DNA from: Calothrix sp. HK-06
GTDB taxonomy: Bacteria; Cyanobacteriota; Cyanobacteriia; Cyanobacteriales; Nostocaceae
Assembly (NCBI RefSeq): GCF_001904745.1
Contig: NZ_MRCD01000024.1
Location: forward strand, 1 to 64,000
Length of the DNA: 64,000 nt
Reading direction: 5' to 3'
Made by a program: the position numbers and the translations under genes. This document shows positions 55,225 through 63,738 of this stretch, one piece after another; within the stretch, counting starts at the first letter, position 1; each line of letters starts with the position of its first letter. Under the pieces are notes generated by a model. It saw only the letters and a program-made list of their open reading frames with translations, was not told the origin of the DNA and searched no databases.

Positions 55225-55703
55225 CTTCAATACCTAAAAAGATTTTTCATTCCTGCCTCAACTTGAGGGCAGGGATTTATACTTCTATGTCTAATTTTAT
55301 TTAACTACTTTAACTGAGAGGGTAATGAAACAGGCTGAAACGGTTTACTTGTAAGGAATATAACATTTTATAGTAAGATTTCATACTTTTTTCTACATGA
55401 TAACACGTAAACTAATTATTAGTTGGTTTTTAGTATAGTAGAAAAAATACGTAAAATACACATGTTAATTATATAACTTCAGAAATTATAGTAGGTGTTG
55501 AAAACAAAATATTTCCTAAAGCCAGCATATTAGTGATGAACTAGCCATTGTTAATAACTGTGCTGGCTAAGGGTTTGTATTTCAAAATTGCAGTCAAGCT
55601 GTTAAGAGAAATATTGCTTTTCCTGCGTTTAATGTTTTTCGTATGTGGCTACTGAACGGCTTTCGGACACCTTGTAATAGTTTTTAATGCATTGAGGCAT
55701 AGC
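55225..55703. other. intergenic region between giant paralogues
   Basis: 479 bp. It begins with the terminator of the second paralogue (55252-55273). The rest is AT-rich with no recognised gene or repeat and should contain the promoter of the third paralogue. TTGAGG lies about 7 bases before its ATG. Confidence 0.55.
55252..55273 (+). terminator. terminator of the second DUF4347 gene
   Basis: CCTGCCTCAA and TTGAGGGCAGG form a 10-bp stem with a single bulge, 28 bp after the stop, followed by ATTTATACTT. The sequence from the stop codon to the hairpin is similar to that after the third paralogue. Confidence 0.7.
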
Positions 55704-58700
55704 ATGAATTCAGACAAAAATATTTCAAACGATTCTTTGAAGTTATCTACTTCACATGTATCAGATTTAACGACAGTATTACAATCATCATTAATATCAA
55801 ACTCACCGCTTCAGCTACCTAGTATGAAAGGTAGTTCAATTGCTTTTGTTGATGCGGGTGTTGAAAATTATCAACAATTGGTTGCAGGAGTTGCACCAGG
55901 AACTGAAGTTCATGTTCTTAAATCTGGTTTAGATGCAATTACCCAGATTACTGAAACATTATTACAACGGCATGGAATAGAAAGCTTACATATTATTTCC
56001 CACGGACAGGCTGGTAGTTTAGATTTTAGTTCGAGTTCGTTAAATGCGTACAATATCCGTGATTATGCACAACAGTTCCAAGTGTGGGGAAATGCACTTA
56101 CAGAAAATGCGGATATTTTGCTATATGGCTGTAATGTCGCTTCTGATGCTTTAGGTAAAGCATTTGTAGACTTGATTGGGCAAGTTACTGGCGCCGATAT
56201 TACTGCATCTGATAACCTAACAGGTAATGCAGCACTCGGCGGTGATTGGGAATTAGAGTATAAAGCAGGGATAATTGAGGCTTCTCTAACATTCTCTTTA
56301 CAAACACTGAATAACTATAGTAACGTGCTGAACGCATTGCCCTCTGCTCCTGGTAATGCCCTAGTTAACACACTAGGTGGTTCTGCTGGTTTTGGGGAAA
56401 ATACTATGACTCCAAATGATGACGGCTCCATACAGGTTGACATAACTCCAGTTTTTGGTAGTACTGGAATAAACTTCTTTGGCAGAAACTACACTACAGT
56501 CTTTTTGAACAATAACGGCAATATAACCTTTGGTTCAGCATTCAGCGATTTTACACCTTCTGCGATTACAGGAACAACTAATAACCCAATAATTGCAGCA
56601 TTTTTGGCTGATGTGCAGACCAATATTGCAAATCTAGGAGGCACAACACTAGGTGGTAACTCTAGAGGCACAAACAGAGTCTATTGGGATTTAGATACAA
56701 CTAATAATTTTGTCACCTTTACTTGGGATGACGTTAATTACTATGGGGGTAGTAGTGATAACAAGGCAAATGCTTTTCAGTTACGACTTCGCAATAATGG
56801 TGGTGGCAATTTTGATATAGAGTATCGCTATGAAGCTATAAATTGGACAACGGGCAGCGCAAGTGGTGGTACAAGTGGTTTAGGTGGTACTGTCGCAAGA
56901 GCGGGATGGTCTGCTGGTAATGGAACAAACTTTTTTGAGTTTCCTCAGTCAGGAAATCAAAGTGCCATGCTTGACCTTGAATCCGCGACTAACATTAATC
57001 AACCTGGTGTCTTTGTATTTGAAGTACGCGGTGGTAGTATAGATAACCCTACTGTAAATGATCCACCCACAATAAGTGCCCCTACTAGTTTTACTGTTAC
57101 AGAGGATGTTAATACCCCTCTAAGTAGTATCAGCTTTGTCGATGCTGATGCTGGAAGTGGGAATTATACTGCAACTTTTAGTGTGCCAACAAACAGTGGT
57201 ACGTTCTCTGCAACGGCAGGTTCCGGTGTAACTGTTGCTGGTAGCGGCACAAACAGTATCACATTTACAGGTACTCTTTCTAGCCTTAACACGTTCATAT
57301 CTAGTAACAATCTTGGTTTCACTACAGCTTCAAACTCGACTACACCTCAAACAGTAACTATTAGTGTTAATGATGGTAACAGCACAAATAACATTGGTAC
57401 TACAACACGCACTATTAGTGTCACACCAGTAAATGATGCACCTACAATCAGCGCGCCTACTAGCTTGACAGTCACCGAGGATGTTCTTAGCTCTTTAAGT
57501 GGTATCAGCTTTGCTGATGTTGATGCTGGAAGTGGGAATTATACTGCAACTTTTAGTGTGCCAACAAACAGTGGTACGTTCTCTGCAACGGCAGGTTCCG
57601 GTGTAACTGTTGCTGGTAGCGGCACAAACAGTATCACATTTACAGGTACTCTTTCTAGCCTTAACACGTTCATATCTAGTAACAATCTTGGTTTCACTAC
57701 AGCTTCAAACTCGACTACACCTCAAACAGTAACTATTAGTGTTAATGATGGTAACAGCACAAATAACATTGGTATTACAACACGCACTATTAGTGTCACA
57801 CCAGTAAATGATGCACCTACAATCAGCGCTATAAGCAAATCGAGTCCAGAAGACAGCACAATTAGCTTTAGCCTCTCCGATTTTACTGGCAAATTTACAG
57901 ACATTGATGGTGATAGTCTCAGCAAAATTAAAATCACATCACTACCAACGAACGGTATCCTGAAACTAGGTAGCATCAGCGTTACCCTCGACCAAGAAAT
58001 TGCAACTGCTGACATTGCCAATCTCACTTTTACTCCAGGCACCGACTTTAATGGTGACCTTAGTTTCAATTGGAACGGATTTGATGATATTACTTACGCA
58101 ACGAGCGATGCAACCGTAACCCTTACTATTACCCCTGTTAACGATGCACCCATTGTCGCTAATATAAGCAAATTCGGTTCAGAAAATAGTGCAATCAGCT
58201 TTAGCGCTTCCGAGTTTACTAGCAAATTTACTGATATTGAAGGTAGTAGCCTCGTTAAAATTCAGATTAGTTTGCTACCTCAAAATGGAACTCTCAGATT
58301 TAATGGTGTTAATGTTACTCTCAACCAAGAAATTGATGTTGCCGACATTTCTAAGCTGACATTTATACCTGCTCCAAATTACAAAGGTACTACCAGTTAT
58401 AGATGGAACGGCTTCGATGGAGCAAGTTACGCCACGACTAGCGCGACAGTTAGCTTGACAATTAATCCAAACAGCAGCAATCGTTGGGAAGTTGTAGCAA
58501 CAGGCGATTTTAATAATGATGGCAAACAAGATATTCTCCAGCGTAACTTTACTACAGGTGGAGTCAGGTTGGCTAATCCTGAGAGCAATCCTTCTGTGTT
58601 GCAGCCAAATATGGGAATTAGTTGGTCAGTGATTAGCACTGCCGACTTTACAGGTGATAATAAAGCCGATATTCTTTGGCGTAATATGAGTACGGGTGAG

Positions 58701-59609
58701 AATCGTGTTTGGCAGATGGATGGTGCAAATATTGTCTCCAACAGTGCTACTTTCCGAGGCGCCAATACGCGCACAGGCGCGGATTTAAATTGGCAGGTTG
58801 TTGGTACTGCTGACTTTACAGGTGACAATAAAGCCGACATTCTCTGGCGAAATACAAAAACGGGCGAGAATCGAGTCTGGCAAATGGATGGTGCTAGAAT
58901 TATTTCTTTCGACACAACTTTTTACCAAGATGCCAATACTAATACTAATGTCCTTAAAGGGGCAGAATTAGATTGGCAGGTTGTTGGTACTGCTGACTTT
59001 ACAGGTGACAATAAAGCCGACATTCTCTGGCGAAGTACAAAAACGGGCGAGAATCGAGTTTGGCAAATGGATGGTGCAAAAATTCTTTCTTACGATACTA
59101 CTTTTTACCAAGATGCCAATACTAATACTAATGTCCTTAAAGGGGCAGAATTAGATTGGCAGGTTGTTAGCACTGCTGATTTTACAGGTGACAATAAAGC
59201 CGACATTCTCTGGCGAAGTACAAGAACGGGTGAGAGTCGAGTTTGGCAAATGGATAGTGCAAAAATTCTTTCTTACAATACAACTTTTCAAGCTGCCAAT
59301 ACCCCTAGCATCGCCAGTTTAGATTGGCAAGTTATTAGTACAGTAGACTTTAACAATGATGGTAAGGCTGACATTTTTTGGCGCCATGTAAATACTGGAG
59401 AAACTCGCGTTTGGAATATGGATGCAGCCAGAGTTGTTGCTAATCGTGCGATTACAGGGGCGCCAACTCCTGCATGGCAATTATTCCAAGCTGCAAATTT
59501 CTATGGAGATAGTCAAGTAGATAGCCTTTGGGTTGATTCCAACGATCAAGCCAAGATTGTGCAAATCGATATAAGTACAAGTAGGTTTGGAAGTGAAATT
59601 GCTGTGTAG
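55704..59609 (+). CDS. giant DUF4347 surface protein with NIDO domain
   Basis: About 1301 residues from the ATG at 55704; a TTG at 55692 is in frame. DUF4347 has His100 and Cys143, the same spacing as in the other paralogues. Residues about 216-450 resemble a nidogen-type NIDO domain (INFFGRNYTTVFLNNNGNIT, FLADVQTNIANLGG, YWDLDTTNNFVTFTWDDV). Two 125-residue modules starting NDxPTISAPTSxTVTEDV, nearly identical in DNA, are followed by two cadherin-like modules of the type found in its neighbours. Seven FG-GAP/Ca2+ units (about 928-1301) close the protein. No ordinary signal peptide is seen. Confidence 0.87.
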   Translation: MNSDKNISNDSLKLSTSHVSDLTTVLQSSLISNSPLQLPSMKGSSIAFVDAGVENYQQLVAGVAPGTEVHVLKSGLDAITQITETLLQRHGIESLHIISHGQAGSLDFSSSSLNAYNIRDYAQQFQVWGNALTENADILLYGCNVASDALGKAFVDLIGQVTGADITASDNLTGNAALGGDWELEYKAGIIEASLTFSLQTLNNYSNVLNALPSAPGNALVNTLGGSAGFGENTMTPNDDGSIQVDITPVFGSTGINFFGRNYTTVFLNNNGNITFGSAFSDFTPSAITGTTNNPIIAAFLADVQTNIANLGGTTLGGNSRGTNRVYWDLDTTNNFVTFTWDDVNYYGGSSDNKANAFQLRLRNNGGGNFDIEYRYEAINWTTGSASGGTSGLGGTVARAGWSAGNGTNFFEFPQSGNQSAMLDLESATNINQPGVFVFEVRGGSIDNPTVNDPPTISAPTSFTVTEDVNTPLSSISFVDADAGSGNYTATFSVPTNSGTFSATAGSGVTVAGSGTNSITFTGTLSSLNTFISSNNLGFTTASNSTTPQTVTISVNDGNSTNNIGTTTRTISVTPVNDAPTISAPTSLTVTEDVLSSLSGISFADVDAGSGNYTATFSVPTNSGTFSATAGSGVTVAGSGTNSITFTGTLSSLNTFISSNNLGFTTASNSTTPQTVTISVNDGNSTNNIGITTRTISVTPVNDAPTISAISKSSPEDSTISFSLSDFTGKFTDIDGDSLSKIKITSLPTNGILKLGSISVTLDQEIATADIANLTFTPGTDFNGDLSFNWNGFDDITYATSDATVTLTITPVNDAPIVANISKFGSENSAISFSASEFTSKFTDIEGSSLVKIQISLLPQNGTLRFNGVNVTLNQEIDVADISKLTFIPAPNYKGTTSYRWNGFDGASYATTSATVSLTINPNSSNRWEVVATGDFNNDGKQDILQRNFTTGGVRLANPESNPSVLQPNMGISWSVISTADFTGDNKADILWRNMSTGENRVWQMDGANIVSNSATFRGANTRTGADLNWQVVGTADFTGDNKADILWRNTKTGENRVWQMDGARIISFDTTFYQDANTNTNVLKGAELDWQVVGTADFTGDNKADILWRSTKTGENRVWQMDGAKILSYDTTFYQDANTNTNVLKGAELDWQVVSTADFTGDNKADILWRSTRTGESRVWQMDSAKILSYNTTFQAANTPSIASLDWQVISTVDFNNDGKADIFWRHVNTGETRVWNMDAARVVANRAITGAPTPAWQLFQAANFYGDSQVDSLWVDSNDQAKIVQIDISTSRFGSEIAV
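57147..57826. repeat. 375-bp near-identical duplicated module
   Basis: GATGCTGGAAGTGGGAATTA begins copies at 57147 and 57522. For about 305 bp the two copies differ, by eye, at one position (GGTACT versus GGTATT). The offset of 375 bp is 125 codons, keeping the frame. Confidence 0.88.
58917..59170. repeat. 183-bp near-identical blade repeat in the third DUF4347 gene
   Basis: TTTACCAAGATGCCAATACT recurs at 58921 and 59104, 183 bp (61 codons) apart, with the surrounding blade almost identical. It adds a longer loop than the normal blade. Confidence 0.8.
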
Positions 59610-60022
59610 CTTCAATGCCTAAGAGATTTTCTATTCCCTGCTCTTGATCAAGAGCAGGGATTTTTACTTTGCTTCCTATGTATAATTTTAAGCTGAACTT
59701 CCCCCTCGACCTAACTTTAAAAGCTAGATTCTTTAGCTAGTAAGGGTTAAAGGGGTATTTAGTGCATATGTCCTAAAAAAGTTGCGTTTAAGCTTTTTGA
59801 TTCGCGAACCTAGTACGTAAGTCTGGAATAATCACTATAAGCGTTAATTTATTTAACAATATTTATAAAGTCTATGTATTATTACGGTGATATCCCAGTG
59901 CATCCTTTAAGTATTTCGGTATTTACGCTAGATGCTTTAAGTGCTTAAATATGCTAAATTCACCTATGAAATATTTAAAAACATAAAACTATGTTGAATT
60001 TAGAAAGACTTATTATAATTCT
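59610..60022. other. intergenic region before the polysaccharide cluster
   Basis: 413 bp. It contains the perfect-palindrome terminator at 59636-59659 and then AT-rich DNA with no supported gene. GGCGCC is absent from here to about 62150. Confidence 0.55.
59636..59659 (+). terminator. terminator of the third DUF4347 gene
   Basis: CCCTGCTCTTGA and TCAAGAGCAGGG form a perfect 24-bp palindrome, 26 bp after the stop and followed by ATTTTTACTTT, a strong intrinsic terminator. Confidence 0.85.
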
Positions 60023-60681
60023 ATGATAAATAAAGCGAGGATAAAATCGTTACTATTGATTATTATTTCTGGAATTAAAATATTTAAATACTTAAAAAGT
60101 ATAATTAAATATATTAACCAAATAGAAAATTATAGTAGATTTACTGAAAATACAACGATGCATCCTTCAGTACAAATTTTTTCTGAAGCTAAAGTAGAAA
60201 ATTCTGCGAAAAACCCAGAGTTGATTTTAATCGGAAAAAATTCGGCGATTAGAGGTCAGTTATTCGTTTTTGGACATGGAGGTAAAATTCAAATTGGTGA
60301 ATCTTGTTACATCGGAGAACTAACACGTATATGGTCTGCTGATTCAATAAAAATTGGCAATAGAGTTATGATTTCACATAACGTAAATATTCATGATACA
60401 AACTCTCACTCAATCAACCCAACATTGAGGCACCAACATTTTTGTCAAATAATGTTATCAGGTCATCCTAATGAAAATAATTTTGATATAAATCAAAATC
60501 TATTTTAATAGAGGATGATGTTTGGATAGGTTTCAACTCTACTGTATTAAAAGGGGTCAAAATTAACCAAGGAGCTATAGTCGCTGCTTGTTCAGTGGTA
60601 ACTCAAGATGTTCCTCCATACACTATTGTTGCAGGAAATCCAGCTAAAGTTGTAAAAAATTTATCGCAGGTATTAATATGA
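60023..60681 (+). pseudogene. hexapeptide-repeat acetyltransferase, frameshifted
   Basis: The first frame (60023-60508) encodes a WbbJ/LbH-type acyltransferase start: a basic N-terminal segment and then left-handed-helix repeats (ELILIGKNSAIRGQLFVFG, CYIGELTRIWSADSIKIGN, VMISHNVNIHDTNSHSINP). At the AAAA tract (60495-60498) the reading continues in another frame as [20 protein letters not shown], then [20 protein letters not shown], ending at TGA 60679-60681. A single missing A would restore one protein of about 219 residues. This may be true inactivation, a sequencing error in a homopolymer, or slippage expression. Confidence 0.85.
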
Positions 60682-60743
60682 ACGTGATGAATTTGCAAGA
60701 TAAGTTTTATAACAAAGCATGTAGTCGTAGAGTGCCGTTTTAA
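60678..60743 (+). CDS. short open frame overlapping the acetyltransferase stop
   Basis: A 21-codon frame, [13 protein letters not shown] onward, starts in an ATGA overlap with the acetyltransferase stop and ends 20 bp before the methyltransferase gene. The overlap is the kind seen between coupled genes. It could be the residue of a truncated gene or simply chance; no family is recognised. Confidence 0.25.
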   Translation: MNVMNLQDKFYNKACSRRVPF

Positions 60744-60763
60744 AAGGTGGAAGTAAAATTCTA

Positions 60764-61612
60764 ATGATTAGTAAATTTACACATACTTGGGAAGAAGCTG
60801 TTGAGTGGTTACGGAACCAGCCAGACAAGCAAGAAATTGTTTATCATTGCTATTATGATGACCCCTTAACAGAGGCAGTAAAGCGATTTAGCTGTAGTGA
60901 AGAATGGTCAGCTATTAAGTCGCTATTGAATAAATATTATCCAGGCCAAGTTTTAGATTTAGGAGCAGGTAGAGGTATTTCCAGTTATGCATTCGCAAAA
61001 GAAGGCTGTTTGGTAACTTCTTTAGAACCTGATGCAAGTCACTTGGTTGGTGCCCAAGCCATTCAATCTTTAATTGATAGCACTAATTTACAAATTAAAA
61101 TAGTACAAGAGTATGGTGAGAAATTACCTTTTGCAGATAACACTTTTGATATTGTCTACGGACGAGCTGTACTTCATCACGCACGCGATTTAAAAACTCT
61201 TTTGCAGGAAGTAGCAAGAGTATTAAAGCCAGGAGGAGTATTTTTAGCAACTCGCGAACATGTTATCTCTAAAAAAGAAGACTTACCTAAATTTTTAGAG
61301 TCTCATCCTTTGCATTTTCTATATGGTGGAGAGAATGCCTATTTATTGCAAGAGTATAAAGATGCAATTACTCAAACCAGGATAAAGTTAAATAAAGTAT
61401 TTGGACCATTTGATAGTGTTATTAATTATGCGCCTAGAACCCAAAAAGAATTCCAAATAAAAATAGCATCAATTCTGGCTATAATTATGAGTTCAAAATT
61501 AGCTAGTAAAACAGCTTTGAATCACAATATACAGCAATTAATCGGTTGGTATGCTTCTCGTATATCGAATACTCCTGGTCGCCTATACACATTTTTTGGA
61601 GTAAAGCAGTAA
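60764..61612 (+). CDS. class I SAM-dependent methyltransferase
   Basis: 282 residues. Motif I is VLDLGAGRGISSYAFA at about residues 64-79, with the acidic residue in SLEPD. Motif II/III lie in LPFADNTFDIVYGRAVLHHA and VARVLKPGGVFLATREH, the classic Methyltransf_11 pattern. The C-terminal third is helical and less conserved. It lies between an acetyltransferase and an NAD-dependent epimerase, so a polysaccharide or lipid-linked sugar is a likely substrate. Its stop overlaps the next start by one base (TAATG). Confidence 0.87.
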   Translation: MISKFTHTWEEAVEWLRNQPDKQEIVYHCYYDDPLTEAVKRFSCSEEWSAIKSLLNKYYPGQVLDLGAGRGISSYAFAKEGCLVTSLEPDASHLVGAQAIQSLIDSTNLQIKIVQEYGEKLPFADNTFDIVYGRAVLHHARDLKTLLQEVARVLKPGGVFLATREHVISKKEDLPKFLESHPLHFLYGGENAYLLQEYKDAITQTRIKLNKVFGPFDSVINYAPRTQKEFQIKIASILAIIMSSKLASKTALNHNIQQLIGWYASRISNTPGRLYTFFGVKQ

Positions 61613-62544
61613 TGACAAAACAAAAATCTATTTTGATAACAGGAGTAGCTGGTTTTATTGGTCGTTATGTAGCTCGCTATTTTTCAGACCAAGGTTGGTT
61701 TGTTATTGGTATCGATAACTCTCCACCTGAAAATGCACCTGTTACGAACTTATCAGTGTACCAGCGCTTGCAATTACCAGATGCAAGTTTAAACAATCTG
61801 ATATTAGAACATCTTCCAGAAGTTTGCGTGCATTGTGCTGGTCGCGCTTCTGTTGGTCTATCGATTACAAATCCAACAGCTGATTTCTATACAAATACAG
61901 CATTGACATTTGAAATTCTTAATGCCTTACGCTTGAATGCGCCTAAATGTCGTTTTATTTTCCTTTCTAGTGCAGCTGTTTATGGCAACCCAGAGTCATT
62001 ACCAGTAACTGAAACTCAACCTTTATATCCTTTGTCTCCTTATGGCTTCCATAAATGGCAATGTGAACAGCTATGTCTGGAGTTTACTAAAGTTTATGAT
62101 TTACAAACTGCTTGTGTACGAATTTTTTCTGCTTATGGACCTGGTTTACGGCGCCAGGTACTCTGGGATATTTGTCAAAAAGCTGTTACTCAAAATACAG
62201 TTAAATTACAAGGTACTGGGAATGAAAGCCGCGATTTTATACATGCTCTTGACATTGCTAAAGCGTTAATGGTGATTGCAGAATCTGCACCAATGCTAGG
62301 GGAAGCCTACAACTTAGCTTCTGGTAGAGAGGTAATGATTGCTGAATTAGCAAACATGGTTTTGAATGCTTTGGAGTGTGAGATTGTTCCTGTGTTTGAT
62401 GGGATTATTCCTGTAGGTACACCTATGAACTGGAAGGCTGATATCTCAAAATTAAGTGCTTTAGGGTTCACTCCCTCAGTATCTTTAGAAAAAGCTATCA
62501 AAACATTTGCTAATTGGTGTCGAGCGGAGCTTGTTGGTGTATGA
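61612..62544 (+). CDS. NAD-dependent epimerase/dehydratase (nucleotide sugar)
   Basis: 310 residues from the ATG at 61612. The extended-SDR cofactor motif is ITGVAGFIGRYVA at about 9-21. Other features are CVHCAGRASVGLSITNPT, the Ser in FLSSAAVYGNPE, the catalytic YxxxK in YPLSPYGFHKWQCEQL, and the sugar-side GNESRDFIHALDIAKAL. It resembles UDP-glucose 4-epimerases and related nucleotide-sugar enzymes. Translational coupling to both neighbours (TAATG upstream, ATGA downstream) supports an operon. Confidence 0.9.
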   Translation: MTKQKSILITGVAGFIGRYVARYFSDQGWFVIGIDNSPPENAPVTNLSVYQRLQLPDASLNNLILEHLPEVCVHCAGRASVGLSITNPTADFYTNTALTFEILNALRLNAPKCRFIFLSSAAVYGNPESLPVTETQPLYPLSPYGFHKWQCEQLCLEFTKVYDLQTACVRIFSAYGPGLRRQVLWDICQKAVTQNTVKLQGTGNESRDFIHALDIAKALMVIAESAPMLGEAYNLASGREVMIAELANMVLNALECEIVPVFDGIIPVGTPMNWKADISKLSALGFTPSVSLEKAIKTFANWCRAELVGV

Positions 62545-63713
62545 AAAAAATAATCAGAATTGGTTTGGTCATGCAAGGCGGACTCAACTGGATGGGCGGG
62601 ACTGAATATATAAAGAATATAGTACAGGCATTAGCAAGTTTGCCTTCAGAGGTAAAAAATAGTTTTGAAATTTGTTTAATTTGCAACAAATCATTTGATA
62701 CAAGTTTATACGATTCCATTCTGCCATACCTAAAAAACATCTATTATAAAGAAAAAGAACTTCAAATATTAAATTTAGCAAATTCTAATAATTGGCATCT
62801 TTTTAAAAGTAGTTTTTATTTAAAAAACAAAATTGATTTTGTATATCCTGATATTAACTACTTACCCGTCAAAAATCTTTATTATTCGGCTTCCTGGATT
62901 CCTGACTTTCAATATAAGCATTTACCGCATTTATTTTCACAACAAGCAATTAATAAGATGGAAAAATCTTTTGCACGCGCGGCAAAGCATTCATCAAAAG
63001 TAATTCTTAGCAGTAAAACGGCCGAATCCGATTTTCATAAATATTTTCCAAAGTATGCTGATAAGTCAAATGTATTAAATTTTAGAACATTTCCTATATC
63101 TGTATGGTATAATGGAGAGCCACAAACGATTCAAAAAGAATATCATCTTCCGGAAAAATTTTTTATAGTAAGCAATCAGTTCTGGCAACATAAAAATCAT
63201 TTAATTTTATTTAAAGCTTTAAAATTATTACAGGAAAAATCTATTTATCCTGTTATTGTTTGTACTGGAAGCATCAATGATCCTCTCCAACCTAACTACT
63301 CAAATATAATTTTGACAAGTATAAATGAACTTAATCTGAAAGAACAAATATATTTATTAGGACTGATTCCCCGTCAAAAGCAGATTCAGTTAATGCGACG
63401 TTCAATAGCAGTAATTCAACCTTCGCTTTTTGAAGGATGGAGTACTATTGTAGAAGATTCAAGATGCCTAGGTAAGCCAATGATTATCTCTGATATTCCC
63501 GTTCATCAAGAGCAGAACCCCCCCAAAAGCATTTTTTTTGAACCGAACTCTCCTGAAAATTTAGCTGCCGCTTTAGAGCAATACTGGGAAAATCTGACAA
63601 TAGGACCTGATTTAAATCAGGAAGCGATAGCAAGAAACAATAATTTAGCTGATATTCAAACATTTGGATATCGATTTTTGGAAATTGTTCACAACACTAT
63701 GTCAAGTAGATAA
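62541..63713 (+). CDS. family 4 glycosyltransferase
   Basis: 390 residues from the ATG at 62541, which overlaps the epimerase stop. The N-terminal Rossmann region contains GLVMQGGLNWMGGTEYIKNI, an acceptor-side glycine-rich loop. The C-terminal donor domain has FFIVSNQFWQHKNHLILFKA, YLLGLIPRQKQIQLMRRS and the E-x7-E-type motif PSLFEGWSTIVEDSRCLGKP, typical of GT4 enzymes. It is AT-richer than most of the window. Its acceptor and donor are unknown; a role in surface polysaccharide assembly is inferred from context. Confidence 0.87.
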   Translation: MKKIIRIGLVMQGGLNWMGGTEYIKNIVQALASLPSEVKNSFEICLICNKSFDTSLYDSILPYLKNIYYKEKELQILNLANSNNWHLFKSSFYLKNKIDFVYPDINYLPVKNLYYSASWIPDFQYKHLPHLFSQQAINKMEKSFARAAKHSSKVILSSKTAESDFHKYFPKYADKSNVLNFRTFPISVWYNGEPQTIQKEYHLPEKFFIVSNQFWQHKNHLILFKALKLLQEKSIYPVIVCTGSINDPLQPNYSNIILTSINELNLKEQIYLLGLIPRQKQIQLMRRSIAVIQPSLFEGWSTIVEDSRCLGKPMIISDIPVHQEQNPPKSIFFEPNSPENLAAALEQYWENLTIGPDLNQEAIARNNNLADIQTFGYRFLEIVHNTMSSR

Positions 63714-63738
63714 CTGTTTATTAAATTAAGGAAACATT

